A stretch of DNA of 64,000 nt from JAWWPG01 sp033850885 (GTDB lineage: Bacteria; Actinomycetota; Actinomycetes; Propionibacteriales; Nocardioidaceae). Below are positions 26,394 to 35,297 of the stretch, one piece after another (the stretch's first letter is position 1; every line of letters starts with the position of its first letter). The notes beneath the pieces were generated by a model that did no database searches, was not told where the DNA came from, and saw only the letters and a program-made list of their open reading frames with translations. Where the stretch lies: assembly GCA_033850885.1 (NCBI GenBank), contig JAWWPG010000009.1, forward strand, positions 6,625-70,624, read 5' to 3'. The translations under genes were made by a program, and so were the position numbers.

Positions 26394-27344
26394 TCAGGTG
26401 GCGGGGTGGTCGTACAGGACGTCCAGCACGCCGCCCGAGTAATGGAAGCCGAGCCTGCGGTTGCTGGCCAGGATCGGTGCGTTGCCGTCCACGTTGTGGG
26501 TGATGATGCTCGCCCAGCCGGCGTCCCGGAGGGCGACGGCGTGCCGCGCCTTCAAGACCGTCGACAGGCCACGACCCCGATACTCACGCTCGATCGCGGT
26601 CAGGAAGGTGTTCAGCCTCCGCCTGCTGCGGTTACGCACCATGACCGACGTGAAACCCACCATCTCGGACCCCTGCCAGGCGCCCATCACCTGCCAGGGC
26701 TCGGAAAGGAGCGAACGCAGCACCGGGAGCGGCACCGGATCCGCGCCGCCCGACTGGTCAGGGGTGTCGAGGAGCAGCCGGTTGAACAGGTCGCCGAACG
26801 TGCGCCACTCGCCTTCGCCGACCTCGGAGCCGAACGGTCGGATACTGACACCGTCGACGTCTGCCGTGGCCAGCACTTCCAACATCTGGGCGGAGGCCAA
26901 GTCGAGCCGGCTCTCGAGGTGCAGGTTGCCGGCTCGTAGACCGTGAGCGAGGGCGACGCTTCGGCTCTCCTGGTCGTCTGCGTCCATCTGCAGCAGGACC
27001 CCCGGGAGCCGCTCCGGGCTGCACACCTCGAGGATGGACCTCCACAGCCGACCGCCGATGCCATTCCTGCGGAACTCGGGGCGGACGAACAGGTATCCAC
27101 CCCCTCGATGGCCGTCGCAGACACCGGCGCCGGTGGCGGTTGCGAACCCGGCCGGGGCTCCGTCCAAGGTCGCCATGAAGACCCCGATCGGGACGTCCTC
27201 GGCGGCAGCAGCGACCGAGTCGCGCAGCAGCTCCTCGCTCATCCAGACCGGGTTCCCGGCGTTGAGCGCGTCGAGGTCGTCCTCGTCCTCCGCGGGCCTC
27301 ACGACGATGCGGTCAGACGAGTCCACCGGCGGATCGTCGCACAT
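26394..27344 (-). CDS. GNAT-family N-acetyltransferase, two GNAT domains
   Basis: Protein of 316 residues from the ATG at 27344 (an upstream GTG at 27389 is also open). The first GNAT domain has GGYLFVRPEFRRNGIGGRLWRS (acetyl-CoA loop), and the second has FLTAIEREYRGRGLSTVLKARHAVALRDAGWASI with NVDGNAPILASNRRLGF. Tandem GNAT proteins of this kind include mycothiol synthase-like and antibiotic-modifying enzymes; no close assignment is possible. It is divergent from fdhA across a 74-bp gap. Confidence 0.85.
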   Translation of the reverse strand: MCDDPPVDSSDRIVVRPAEDEDDLDALNAGNPVWMSEELLRDSVAAAAEDVPIGVFMATLDGAPAGFATATGAGVCDGHRGGGYLFVRPEFRRNGIGGRLWRSILEVCSPERLPGVLLQMDADDQESRSVALAHGLRAGNLHLESRLDLASAQMLEVLATADVDGVSIRPFGSEVGEGEWRTFGDLFNRLLLDTPDQSGGADPVPLPVLRSLLSEPWQVMGAWQGSEMVGFTSVMVRNRSRRRLNTFLTAIEREYRGRGLSTVLKARHAVALRDAGWASIITHNVDGNAPILASNRRLGFHYSGGVLDVLYDHPAT

Positions 27345-27418
27345 CAGATGTGCGGATCGCCGTACCGGGCTAGCGTTTGTCCTGGGCAAGGTGCCGATGA
27401 CGTGAGAGGAGCGGCGTC

Positions 27419-30400
27419 GTGGGGGTCAGGACCTTCATCGGCTCGTGGCCGGTGGTCCGGCAGGCCACCGGGGACGACGTACTGGGCAGGGGAGCGGCCG
27501 TACAGTCCGCGCGCAGTCAGGCGTGGCACGCCAGAACGGCCGACGCCGACCGCGTCGTCGACTCGATCTGCCCATACTGCGCAGTCGGCTGCGGGCAGAA
27601 GGTGTTCGTCAAGGACGAGAAGGTGACGCAGATCGAGGGCGATCCCAACAGCCCGATCTCGCGGGGGAGGCTCTGCCCCAAGGGAAGCGCCAGTGCGCAG
27701 CTGGTGACCTCACCGGGCAGGGTCACCAAGGTCCGCTACCGGCGTCCCTACGGCACGGAGTGGGAGGACCTCGACCTCGACAAGGCCCTCGACATGATCG
27801 CCGACCGCGTCATCAAGACCCGCCGGGACTACTGGCAGTGGGAGGTCGACGGTCAGCGGGTACGACGTACGCTCGGCATCTCGAGCCTCGGAGGAGCGAC
27901 CCTCGACAACGAGGAGAACTACCTCATGAAGAAGCTCTACACCGCGCTGGGGGCCATCCAGATCGAGAACCAGGCGCGTATTTGACACTCGTCCACCGTC
28001 CCCGGTCTGGGGGCGTCGTTCGGGCGGGGAGGCGCCACCACCTTCCAGCAGGATCTGGCAAACGCCGACTGCATCCTGATCCAGGGCTCGAACATGGCCG
28101 AGTGCCACCCGGTCGGCTTCCAGTGGGTGATGGAGGCCAAGGCCAAAGGCGCGACCGTCATCCACGTCGACCCACGCTTCACGCGCACCTCGGCGGTCGC
28201 CGACATCCACGCGGCGATCCGGGCCGGCACGGACATCGTGTTCCTGGGGGCCCTCGTCAACCACGTGCTGAGCAACGACCTCTACTTCCGCGAGTACGTC
28301 GTCGCCTACACCAACGCACCTGCCATCATCACCGAGGATTACGTCGACTCCGAGGACCTCGGCGGGCTCTTCTCGGGGTATGACCCGGAGACCCGGACAT
28401 ACGACAGTGACTCCTGGCGGTACGACGACGGTGGCGACGACACCGCCGAGCACAGTGGGGATGGTGGACCCGGGGACCATGACGGCGCGGCTCACGAGAC
28501 AAGCCGGTCCGAGGCTGCCGGTTCCGGTGGCCCGAAGGTCGAGGCGTGGCCGCTCCGTGACGAATCGTTGGAGCATCCGCGCTGCGTGTTCCAGATCCTG
28601 AAGCGGCACTTCGCCCGCTACACACCCGAGATGGTGCAGGACGTCTGCGGCATCCCGGCGGAGCAGTTCGCGAAGGTCGCCGACGCACTCACGTCCAACA
28701 GCGGACGGGACCGGACGAGTGCGATCTGCTATGCCGTCGGCTGGACGCACCATGCCAGCGGGGTTCAGGTCATTCGCACCGCCGCGATCCTGCAGCTGCT
28801 GCTCGGGAACATCGGGCGGCCCGGTGGCGGGATCATGGCTCTGCGTGGACACGCGAGCATCCAAGGCTCCACCGACATTCCCACGCTGTACAACCTCCTC
28901 CCCGGCTACCTTCCGATGCCGCACGCGCAGCAGCACCAGAACCTCGACGACTACGTCCGGCTGGACGAGGGGGCTGCCGGCTTCTGGGGCAACATGCGCA
29001 GCTACGTCGTCAGCCTGCTCAAGTCGTACTGGGGCGAATCCGCCACCGAGGAGAACGAGTTCTGCTTCGACTACCTGCCGCGCCTGACCGGCGACCACGG
29101 CACCTACCAGACGGTGCTCGAGCAGATCAGCGGCAAGAGCAAGGGCTACTTCCTGGTCGGTGAGAACCCGGCCGTCGGGACCTCGAACGGCAACATGCAG
29201 CGGCTCGGGCTGGCCGCGCTCGACTGGCTGGTGGTCCGGGACCTGGTGATGGTGGAGTCGGCCACGTTCTGGAAGGACGGGCCGGAGATCGAGACCGGGG
29301 AGATGACCACCACGGAGATCGGCACGGAGGTCTTCTTCCTGCCCGCCGCCGCCCACACCGAGAAGAGCGGCACATTCACGAACACCCAGCGCCTCCTGCA
29401 GTGGCACCACAAGGCCGTCGAGCCGCCCGGTGACGCGACTAGCGACCTGTGGTTCTACTACCACCTCGGTCGCCGCATCCGCCAGAAGCTCGCCGGCTCC
29501 ACCGACCCGATGGACCGGCCGCTCCTCGACCTGGTGTGGCAGTACCCCGAGGAGGGCGAGGAACGCGAACCCAGCGCGGCCGCGGTGCTTCGCGAGATCA
29601 ACGGCACCGGCCCTGACGGCGCGGCCTTGTCGGCGTACACGGAGCTGAAGCCGGACGGGTCGACGAAGTGTGGCTGCTGGATCTACTGCGGCGTGTACGC
29701 CGACGAGGTGAACCAGGCCGCCAGGCGGAAGCCGGGTCGCGAGCAGAGCTGGGTGGCACCGGAGTGGGGATGGGCGTGGCCCGCCAACCGCCGGATCCTC
29801 TACAACCGTGCATCCGCCGACCCGGACGGCAGGCCGTGGAGTGAGGGCAAGGCCTACGTCTGGTGGGACGAGGAAGCGGGCAAGTGGACCGGCCACGACG
29901 TGCCCGACTTCATCCCGGACCGCGAGCCGCACCATGTGCCGGAGGAGGGCGCCTCCGGACCCGACGCCATTGGTGGCTCGGACCCGTTCGTCATGCAGAC
30001 GGATGGGAAGGCGTGGCTCTTCGCTTCGGCCGGCCTGGCCGACGGTCCGCTGCCCGCTCACTACGAGCCGCCGGAGTCGCCGGTCCTCAACGAGGTCTAC
30101 GCCCAGCAGGACAACCCGGCAAGCAAGCACTACGAGTCGCCCGTCAACGACGCCAACCCCTCCGGCAGCGACGTGTTCCCGTTCGTGTTCACGACGTACC
30201 GGCTCACCGAGCACCACACGGCGGGAGGCATGAGCCGCACGCTGCCGTTCCTCTCGGAGCTTCAGCCCGCGTTCTTCTGCGAGGTGTCGCCGCAGCTGGC
30301 CGCCGAGCGAGGTCTCGAGAACCTCGGCTGGGCCACCATCGTGACCGCCCGCACCGCCATCGAGGCGCAGGTGATCGTCACCGAGCGCATGCGCCCGCTC

Positions 30401-30673
30401 CGGTTGGCAGGTCGGGTCGTGCACCAGGTCGGGCTGCCGTACCACTGGGGGCAGACCGGCCTGACGACAGGTGACTCGGCGAACGACCTCGTGAGCGTCA
30501 CCGTCGACCCCAACGTCAACATCCAGGACAAGGTCGGGACCTGCGACATCCAGCCGGGCCGACGGCCACGGGGGCCGTTGCTGCTGGCGTACGTTGCCGA
30601 CTACCGCCGTCGAGCCGGGATGGACGACGTGGACGTGGGCCACGTGCTCGACGCGAAGGAGGGAGAGCCGTGA
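27419..30673 (+). CDS. fdhA: formate dehydrogenase major subunit, selenoprotein (Sec189)
   Basis: Molybdopterin catalytic subunit oxidising formate to CO2. The reading frame is interrupted by TGA at 27983-27985 and continues in the same frame to 30673, giving 1084 residues with selenocysteine at 189 (context ARI-U-HSSTVPGLGASFG, the usual active-site position). Cys51, 54, 58 and 86 bind a [4Fe-4S] cluster. A Gly/Asp-rich insertion lies near residues 320-375. GTG start with AGGAG 8 bp upstream. No twin-arginine signal is visible at the N-terminus. First gene of fdhA-fdhB-nrfD-selD, with 4-bp overlaps throughout. Confidence 0.96.
27983..28025 (+). promoter_or_regulatory. bacterial SECIS element of fdhA
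   Basis: Directly after the Sec TGA, bases 28000-28003 (CCCC) pair with 28009-28012 (GGGG) around the apical loop GGTCT. A looser lower stem brackets it. The loop begins exactly 21 bases from the first base of TGA. The loop sequence and the distance equal those I know for E. coli fdhF (GGTCT at +21), although the lower stem is different. This is the expected binding site for SelB. Confidence 0.88.
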
Positions 30674-31605
30674 CCTCGCATCGCCTGTCCGGCCCGTTGC
30701 ACGAGGTCAGTGCGGAGGCCGGGTACGCTGCCCCGCCGCCACGAGTGGGGTTCTTCACCGACACCAGCGTCTGCATCGGCTGCAAGGCCTGCGAGGTCGC
30801 CTGCAAGCAGTGGAATGGTGTTCCCGAGGACGGGTTGCTGCTGACCGGCATGTCGTACGACAACACGGGCCAGCTGGACGCGAACTCCTGGCGCCACGTG
30901 GCGTTCATCGAGCAGTCGGCGCCTATCGTCCCGGTCCTCGACAAGGAGGCAACGATCGAGACCAGGAGGGCACCGACGGATCTCGGAATGCCGAGGCTGC
31001 GTCCGAACGACCCTCAGGGCACCTCCACCAACGACACGGACCTGCGTTGGCTCATGTCGTCGGACGTCTGCAAGCACTGCACCCATGCGGCCTGCCTCGA
31101 CGTCTGTCCGACTGGCGCCTTGTTCCGTACGGAGTTCGGCACCGTCGTCGTACAACCCGATGTATGCAACGGATGCGGCTACTGCGTCCCCGCTTGTCCG
31201 TACGGCGTGATCGACCAGCGCAAGGAGGACGGCCGGGTCTTCAAGTGCACGCTCTGTTACGACCGTCTCAAGGTGGGCGAGGAACCGGCCTGCGCCAAGG
31301 CCTGCCCGACCGAGTCGATCCAGTTCGGCGAGCTGGACGTGCTGAGGGAGCGTGCCGACCGGAGGGTGGCCGAGCTGCATGCCCAGGGCGTCGACGTGGC
31401 GCGGCTCTACGGCCAGGATCCCGACGACGGGGTCGGCGGGGACGGTGCGTTCTTCCTGCTGCTCGACGAGCCCGAGGTGTACGGCCTGCCGCCGGACCCC
31501 GTGGTCACGACCCGTGACCTGCCGTCGATCTGGAGGCACGTGGGAGCGGCGGCGCTCACGCTGGCGGCTGCCGGTGTCGCGGCGTTCGCCGGGAGGCGCC
31601 GATGA
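30670..31605 (+). CDS. fdhB: formate dehydrogenase iron-sulfur subunit
   Basis: Electron-transfer subunit of 311 residues with four [4Fe-4S] cysteine groups: CIGCKACEVAC, CKHCTHAACLDVCP, CNGCGYCVPACP and CTLCYDRLKVGEEPACAKACP. The C-terminus holds one hydrophobic helix (HVGAAALTLAAAGVAAFAG) that would anchor it in the membrane, as in FdnH. The GTG overlaps the fdhA stop by 4 bases. It passes electrons from FdhA to the NrfD-type membrane subunit. Confidence 0.94.
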   Translation: MTSHRLSGPLHEVSAEAGYAAPPPRVGFFTDTSVCIGCKACEVACKQWNGVPEDGLLLTGMSYDNTGQLDANSWRHVAFIEQSAPIVPVLDKEATIETRRAPTDLGMPRLRPNDPQGTSTNDTDLRWLMSSDVCKHCTHAACLDVCPTGALFRTEFGTVVVQPDVCNGCGYCVPACPYGVIDQRKEDGRVFKCTLCYDRLKVGEEPACAKACPTESIQFGELDVLRERADRRVAELHAQGVDVARLYGQDPDDGVGGDGAFFLLLDEPEVYGLPPDPVVTTRDLPSIWRHVGAAALTLAAAGVAAFAGRRR

Positions 31606-32519
31606 GGGAGCCACGGGTGGTCCCCGACGTCGAGCCAGCGTCGTACTACGGTCGCCCGATCCTCAAAGCCCCGGTGTGGAAGCAGCCCGACGTCCCCCTC
31701 TACCTCTATCTCGGCGGCGTGGCCGGGGCTTCCGCGGTCCTCGCCGAGGGCGCGGCCCTGACCGGGCGGCCCGCCCTCGAGCGGGTGACCCGGCTTGCTG
31801 CGGCGGCCGGTGCGGGCCTCGGCACCGTCGCGCTCGTGCACGACCTCGGACGCCCGGAGCGGTTCCTGAACATGCTGCGGGTGTTCAAGCCGACGTCGCC
31901 GCTGTCCGTCGGCTCCTGGATACTGGCGCCGTTCGGTGGGCTGGCGGCCGGCGCGGCGCTGTCGGAGGTGACGGGCCGGCTGCCGTGGCTCGGCCGGCTG
32001 GCCGGCGCCGGCGCGGGCCTGCTCGGCCCGGCCCTGGCGACGTACACCGGTGCCCTGATCAGCAACACGGCGGTCCCGGCCTGGCACGCGGCGTATCGCG
32101 AGATGCCCTTCCTCTTCGCGGGCAGCGCGTCCACAGCGGCGGCCGGCATCGCGCTGATCGGGACACCGGTCGACGAGGCGGGTCCGGCCCGGAGGTTGGC
32201 CGTGGTCGGGGCGGGCGTCGAGATCGTCGCCGCCGAGCTGCTCCTGAACCGGCTGGGGATGGTCGGTGAGCCGTACCGGCAGGGCCGACCGGGGAGGTTC
32301 ATGAAGACGGCCCGCAACCTGACCATCGCCGGGGTGGCTACCGCCCTGCTCGGACGTCGCTCGCGGTCGCTGGCCGTGGCGGCCGGCGCCTCGTTCCAGG
32401 CAGCTTCCGTCCTCACGAGGTTCGCCGTCTTCCAGGCCGGGCTCGCCTCAGCCAAGGACCCCAAGTACACCGTCGTACCTCAGCGGGAGCGGATCCGCGA
32501 ACGTACGCTGGCCGGGTGA
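31602..32519 (+). CDS. nrfD: NrfD/PsrC-type membrane subunit of formate dehydrogenase
   Basis: Polytopic membrane protein of 305 residues with roughly eight helices, of the NrfD polysulfide-reductase type (PLYLYLGGVAGASAVLAEGAAL, VHDLGRPERFLNMLRVFKPTSPLSVGSWIL). It replaces the cytochrome b subunit of FdnGHI and would pass electrons to the quinone pool. ATGA overlap with fdhB, GTGA overlap with selD. Confidence 0.9.
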   Translation: MREPRVVPDVEPASYYGRPILKAPVWKQPDVPLYLYLGGVAGASAVLAEGAALTGRPALERVTRLAAAAGAGLGTVALVHDLGRPERFLNMLRVFKPTSPLSVGSWILAPFGGLAAGAALSEVTGRLPWLGRLAGAGAGLLGPALATYTGALISNTAVPAWHAAYREMPFLFAGSASTAAAGIALIGTPVDEAGPARRLAVVGAGVEIVAAELLLNRLGMVGEPYRQGRPGRFMKTARNLTIAGVATALLGRRSRSLAVAAGASFQAASVLTRFAVFQAGLASAKDPKYTVVPQRERIRERTLAG

Positions 32520-33511
32520 CCGGCAGCCTTGCGCATGTCCGACTGACACAGACCGCCTCGGGCGGAGGCTGTGCGTGCAAGGTCCCCCCCGGCGAGCTCG
32601 AACGCATCCTCGCCGACCTGCCCGCCTCGCGGCAGGCAGGGGATCTGATCGTCGGCCTCGAGAACGGAGACGATGCGGCCGTGGTCCGTCTGGACAGCGC
32701 TCGGGCGGTGATCCTCACTGCCGACTTCTTCACGCCGGTGGTCGACGATCCTTACGACTGGGGCCGCATCGCTGCCGCCAACGCCTTGTCGGATGTTTAC
32801 GCGATGGGCGGGGACCCGCTGGTCGCGGTGAACCTGCTCGCCTGGCCGCGCGAGACGCTGCCCTTCGAGCTGGCCAGCGAGGTGCTCCGAGGCGGGGCCG
32901 ACGTGTGTGGAGAAGCGGGCTGCCACCTCGCCGGTGGTCACAGCATCGACGATGTCGAGCCGAAGTACGGGCTGGCCGTGACCGGCACCGCCCACCCGGA
33001 CCGGCTGCTCCGCAACGACGCCGCCACTGAGGGTCTGCCGCTGACCTTGACGAAGCCGCTCGGGCTGGGGGTGCTCAACAACCGGCACAAGGCGACCGGG
33101 GAGCGCCACGACGGTGCTGTCGCCGTCATGACGACCCTCAACCGCGACGCGTCACGGGCCGCCCTGGCCGCTGGCGCCGTGTGCGCCACCGACGTCACCG
33201 GGTTCGGTCTGCTCGGCCATCTCTACAAGCTCGTGCGGGCCAGCGGCGTCTCGGCTGAGCTCGACGCCAGTACGGTGGCATACATCGAGGGAGCGCGCGA
33301 GGCGCTGGCCGACGGATTCGTCCCGGGGGGCAGCCGGCGCAACCTCGAGTGGGTCAGACCGCACCTCGACTCTCGAGTCGACGAGTCCGAGCTCCTGCTG
33401 CTTGCAGACGCGCAGACGTCAGGGGGCCTGCTGGTCGTCGGTGAGGTTCCCGGCTACCCGGTCGTCGGCCGTACGACGGCTCAGCGCTCAACCGCCATTG
33501 TGGTCCGGTGA
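32516..33511 (+). CDS. selD: selenide, water dikinase (selenophosphate synthetase)
   Basis: Makes selenophosphate from selenide and ATP, the selenium donor for SelA. It has 331 residues. The N-terminus (LTQTASGGGCACKVPP) places Cys19 and Lys22 at the catalytic Cys/Sec17 and Lys20 of E. coli SelD, so this is the cysteine form and not itself a selenoprotein. LENGDDAAVVRL and GGHSIDDVEPKYGLAVTG are ATP/Mg motifs. Translationally coupled to nrfD, which puts selenium supply and the selenoprotein on one transcript. Its last 24 bp overlap the convergent small membrane gene. Confidence 0.94.
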   Translation: MTGSLAHVRLTQTASGGGCACKVPPGELERILADLPASRQAGDLIVGLENGDDAAVVRLDSARAVILTADFFTPVVDDPYDWGRIAAANALSDVYAMGGDPLVAVNLLAWPRETLPFELASEVLRGGADVCGEAGCHLAGGHSIDDVEPKYGLAVTGTAHPDRLLRNDAATEGLPLTLTKPLGLGVLNNRHKATGERHDGAVAVMTTLNRDASRAALAAGAVCATDVTGFGLLGHLYKLVRASGVSAELDASTVAYIEGAREALADGFVPGGSRRNLEWVRPHLDSRVDESELLLLADAQTSGGLLVVGEVPGYPVVGRTTAQRSTAIVVR

Positions 33512-33745
33512 CCCGGAGCCGGACCGGCGGGGTCGCGCGGCGCTACGCCGGGCCTGTCGCGACTCGAGGTGGTAGGCGTGGATGATCGCGAGCACCAGGG
33601 CTCCCACGGCCCCGGCCGCGATCAGGACCACGGTGGTCGCAACCCAGGGAGTGCCGTGGATGTCATGGGCGCGCAGCATCACCGCGCACACCACGCCCGC
33701 GGCCAGGACCACCCCGACCGCGATGAACGCCACCAGCCGCCGCAT
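33488..33745 (-). CDS. small two-helix membrane protein of unknown function
   Basis: An 85-residue protein with two clear hydrophobic segments (LVAFIAVGVVLAAGVVCAVML and PWVATTVVLIAAGAVGALVLAII) and a basic C-terminal tail. It starts 1 bp after the stop of the upstream oxidoreductase gene, which suggests real co-transcription, and overlaps the 3' end of selD tail-to-tail. I do not recognise a family. Confidence 0.6.
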   Translation of the reverse strand: MRRLVAFIAVGVVLAAGVVCAVMLRAHDIHGTPWVATTVVLIAAGAVGALVLAIIHAYHLESRQARRSAARPRRSGSGSPDHNGG

Positions 33746-33746
33746 G

Positions 33747-34703
33747 TCAGCTGCCCCGCAGCTTGGGCAGCACCTCGTCGCCGTACATGCGGATCATTTC
33801 CGCGTAGTGCGGCCCCATGTTCGCCACGTAGATGTCGTCGAACCCGACCTCGAGGTACGGCTCGAAGGCGCGCAGGTGGTCCACGGCGTCCGGGCCACAG
33901 GCCACGGATTCCCCCGTCATCTCGGGCGTGACGAGTGACGACGCCTGCTCGAAGTGCTTCGGGGAAGGGAGCACCTGCGAAAGCTCGCCCGGCAGGCCGC
34001 TGTTGGCCCATAGCCGGTGGGCGATCTCGACGCCCTGCTGGCGGATCTCCGCGTAGCAGACCTTGAGGCCGGCCTGCAGCGGTTTCCCCTGCCCGCCCTC
34101 GGCGCGGAACTGCTGGACCAGGTCCTTATCCGGCGTCGTCGTGATGTACCCGTCCGCGATGCGGGCGGCGGCGCTGACCGCCTTCGGCCCGAAGCCCGAC
34201 ATGTAGATCGGCGGGGGCGTCTCCGGCAGCGTGTAGATGCGCGCCGTGTCGACGGTGTAGTAGGTGCCACGGTGCGAGACGACATCCCCGGTCCAAAGCT
34301 CACGGATCAGCCCGACGGCCTCCTCCAGCATCTCGAGCCGGACGTCGGCGCTGGGGAAGGCCTGGCCGAGGATGTGCTCGTTCAGCGCCTCGCCGGTGCC
34401 GATCCCGAGGGCGAACCTGCCGTCCAACAGGACGGCGCTGGTCGCCGCCGCCTGGGCCACGATCACGGGATTGATGCGCATCGTCGGACAGGTCACGGCG
34501 GTGGTGACCGGCAGGTCGCACACCTGTGAGATGGCACCGATCACCGACCAGACGAACGGGCTCTGCCCCTGCTCGTCGTTCCACGGGTGGTAGTGGTCGC
34601 TGATCCACAGGGCGTCGAAGCCCGCGTCCGCGGCTCGCCGAGCCTGGTCGACGAGCTCGGCAGGGGTGTACTCCTCACAGGACAAGAAGTATCCGAAGCG
34701 CAT
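33747..34703 (-). CDS. LLM-class F420-dependent oxidoreductase
   Basis: Luciferase-like-monooxygenase-fold enzyme of 318 residues (MRFGYFLSCEEYTPAELVDQARRAADAGFDALWISDHYHPW is the type of start; RFALGIGTGEALNEHILG and MSGFGPKAVSAAARIADGYITT follow). It is closest to the F420-dependent glucose-6-phosphate dehydrogenase-like subfamily of actinomycetes. GGAGGAGTCGCCC precedes the ATG. True substrate unknown. The cofactor assignment is by family only. Confidence 0.87.
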   Translation of the reverse strand: MRFGYFLSCEEYTPAELVDQARRAADAGFDALWISDHYHPWNDEQGQSPFVWSVIGAISQVCDLPVTTAVTCPTMRINPVIVAQAAATSAVLLDGRFALGIGTGEALNEHILGQAFPSADVRLEMLEEAVGLIRELWTGDVVSHRGTYYTVDTARIYTLPETPPPIYMSGFGPKAVSAAARIADGYITTTPDKDLVQQFRAEGGQGKPLQAGLKVCYAEIRQQGVEIAHRLWANSGLPGELSQVLPSPKHFEQASSLVTPEMTGESVACGPDAVDHLRAFEPYLEVGFDDIYVANMGPHYAEMIRMYGDEVLPKLRGS

Positions 34704-34732
34704 GGGCGACTCCTCCGGTTCGGGTGGACCTC

Positions 34733-34772
34733 AGGGGTTCAAGTGCCCCGCCGACGGGGCCGCGAAACCCCT
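34733..34772 (-). terminator. hairpin downstream of the VOC gene
   Basis: AGGGGTT (34733-34739) pairs with AACCCCT at 34766-34772, and CCCCG pairs with CGGGG inside it, making a nested hairpin about 15 bp beyond the VOC stop on the minus strand. Position and stability fit a terminator between the VOC gene and the next gene downstream; there is no T-run. Confidence 0.5.
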
Positions 34773-34786
34773 CTTGTCGCGCCGGC

Positions 34787-35170
34787 TCAGAGGTTCTGGT
34801 GGAGGCAGAGGACGTTGCCGTCGGGATCGAGGAACCAGGCGGCCCGCTCAGACCCCAGCACGCAGACGTGGTCGACCGTCTTCAGCCCCGGGAGGTCGTA
34901 GTCCTCGAAAACCACTCCTCGGTCCTCCAGATCGGTGATCGCGGCGGGCACGTCGTCGACCTCGAAGCTCAGCGCGGTGTGCTGCGGCTGGGAGCCGGCC
35001 GGACGGGTCAGCAGCCCGAGGGTTGCTCCGCCTGCCAGCTCGAAAATCAGGCTGCCCTCGAGGTTTTTGCCCTTGAACGGTAGGCCCAGGACATCGCCGT
35101 AGAACACCTGCGCCCGTTCGGGCTCCGTGATGGCGAGCATCGTGGTGGTGGGGCTGCTGGCAAGGGACAT
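34787..35170 (-). CDS. VOC-superfamily (glyoxalase/bleomycin resistance-like) protein
   Basis: A 127-residue protein with the paired beta-alpha-beta-beta-beta modules of the VOC fold: TEPERAQVFYGDVLGLPF, LGLLTRPAG, HTALSFEVDDVPAAITDLEDRGVVFE and WFLDPDGNVLCLHQ. Metal ligands may be His and Glu in the second module (HTALSFEV). Substrate unknown. Likely monocistronic. Confidence 0.83.
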   Translation of the reverse strand: MSLASSPTTTMLAITEPERAQVFYGDVLGLPFKGKNLEGSLIFELAGGATLGLLTRPAGSQPQHTALSFEVDDVPAAITDLEDRGVVFEDYDLPGLKTVDHVCVLGSERAAWFLDPDGNVLCLHQNL

Positions 35171-35297
35171 GGCATACCTCGTTTCGGTACGACGAATATC
35201 CCGCGGACCGGACCGTTCGGCAAGCGGTTCCCGGAGTTCGGTTCAGGGTGTGCGGTCAGGCGGTCCTGAGGTCAGGCGCCTCCTCGATCGCCTTCTG

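Noticed and set aside
27983..27985. TGA in fdhA as a nonsense mutation or as the boundary of two genes
   Set aside because: It is at the Sec position of the family, the frame continues without shift, a SECIS hairpin follows, and selA, selB, selC and selD are adjacent.
27710..30643. Minus-strand open frame of 977 codons opposite fdhA
   Set aside because: Antisense shadow of the formate dehydrogenase gene; His/Val/Arg-rich composition without any family pattern.
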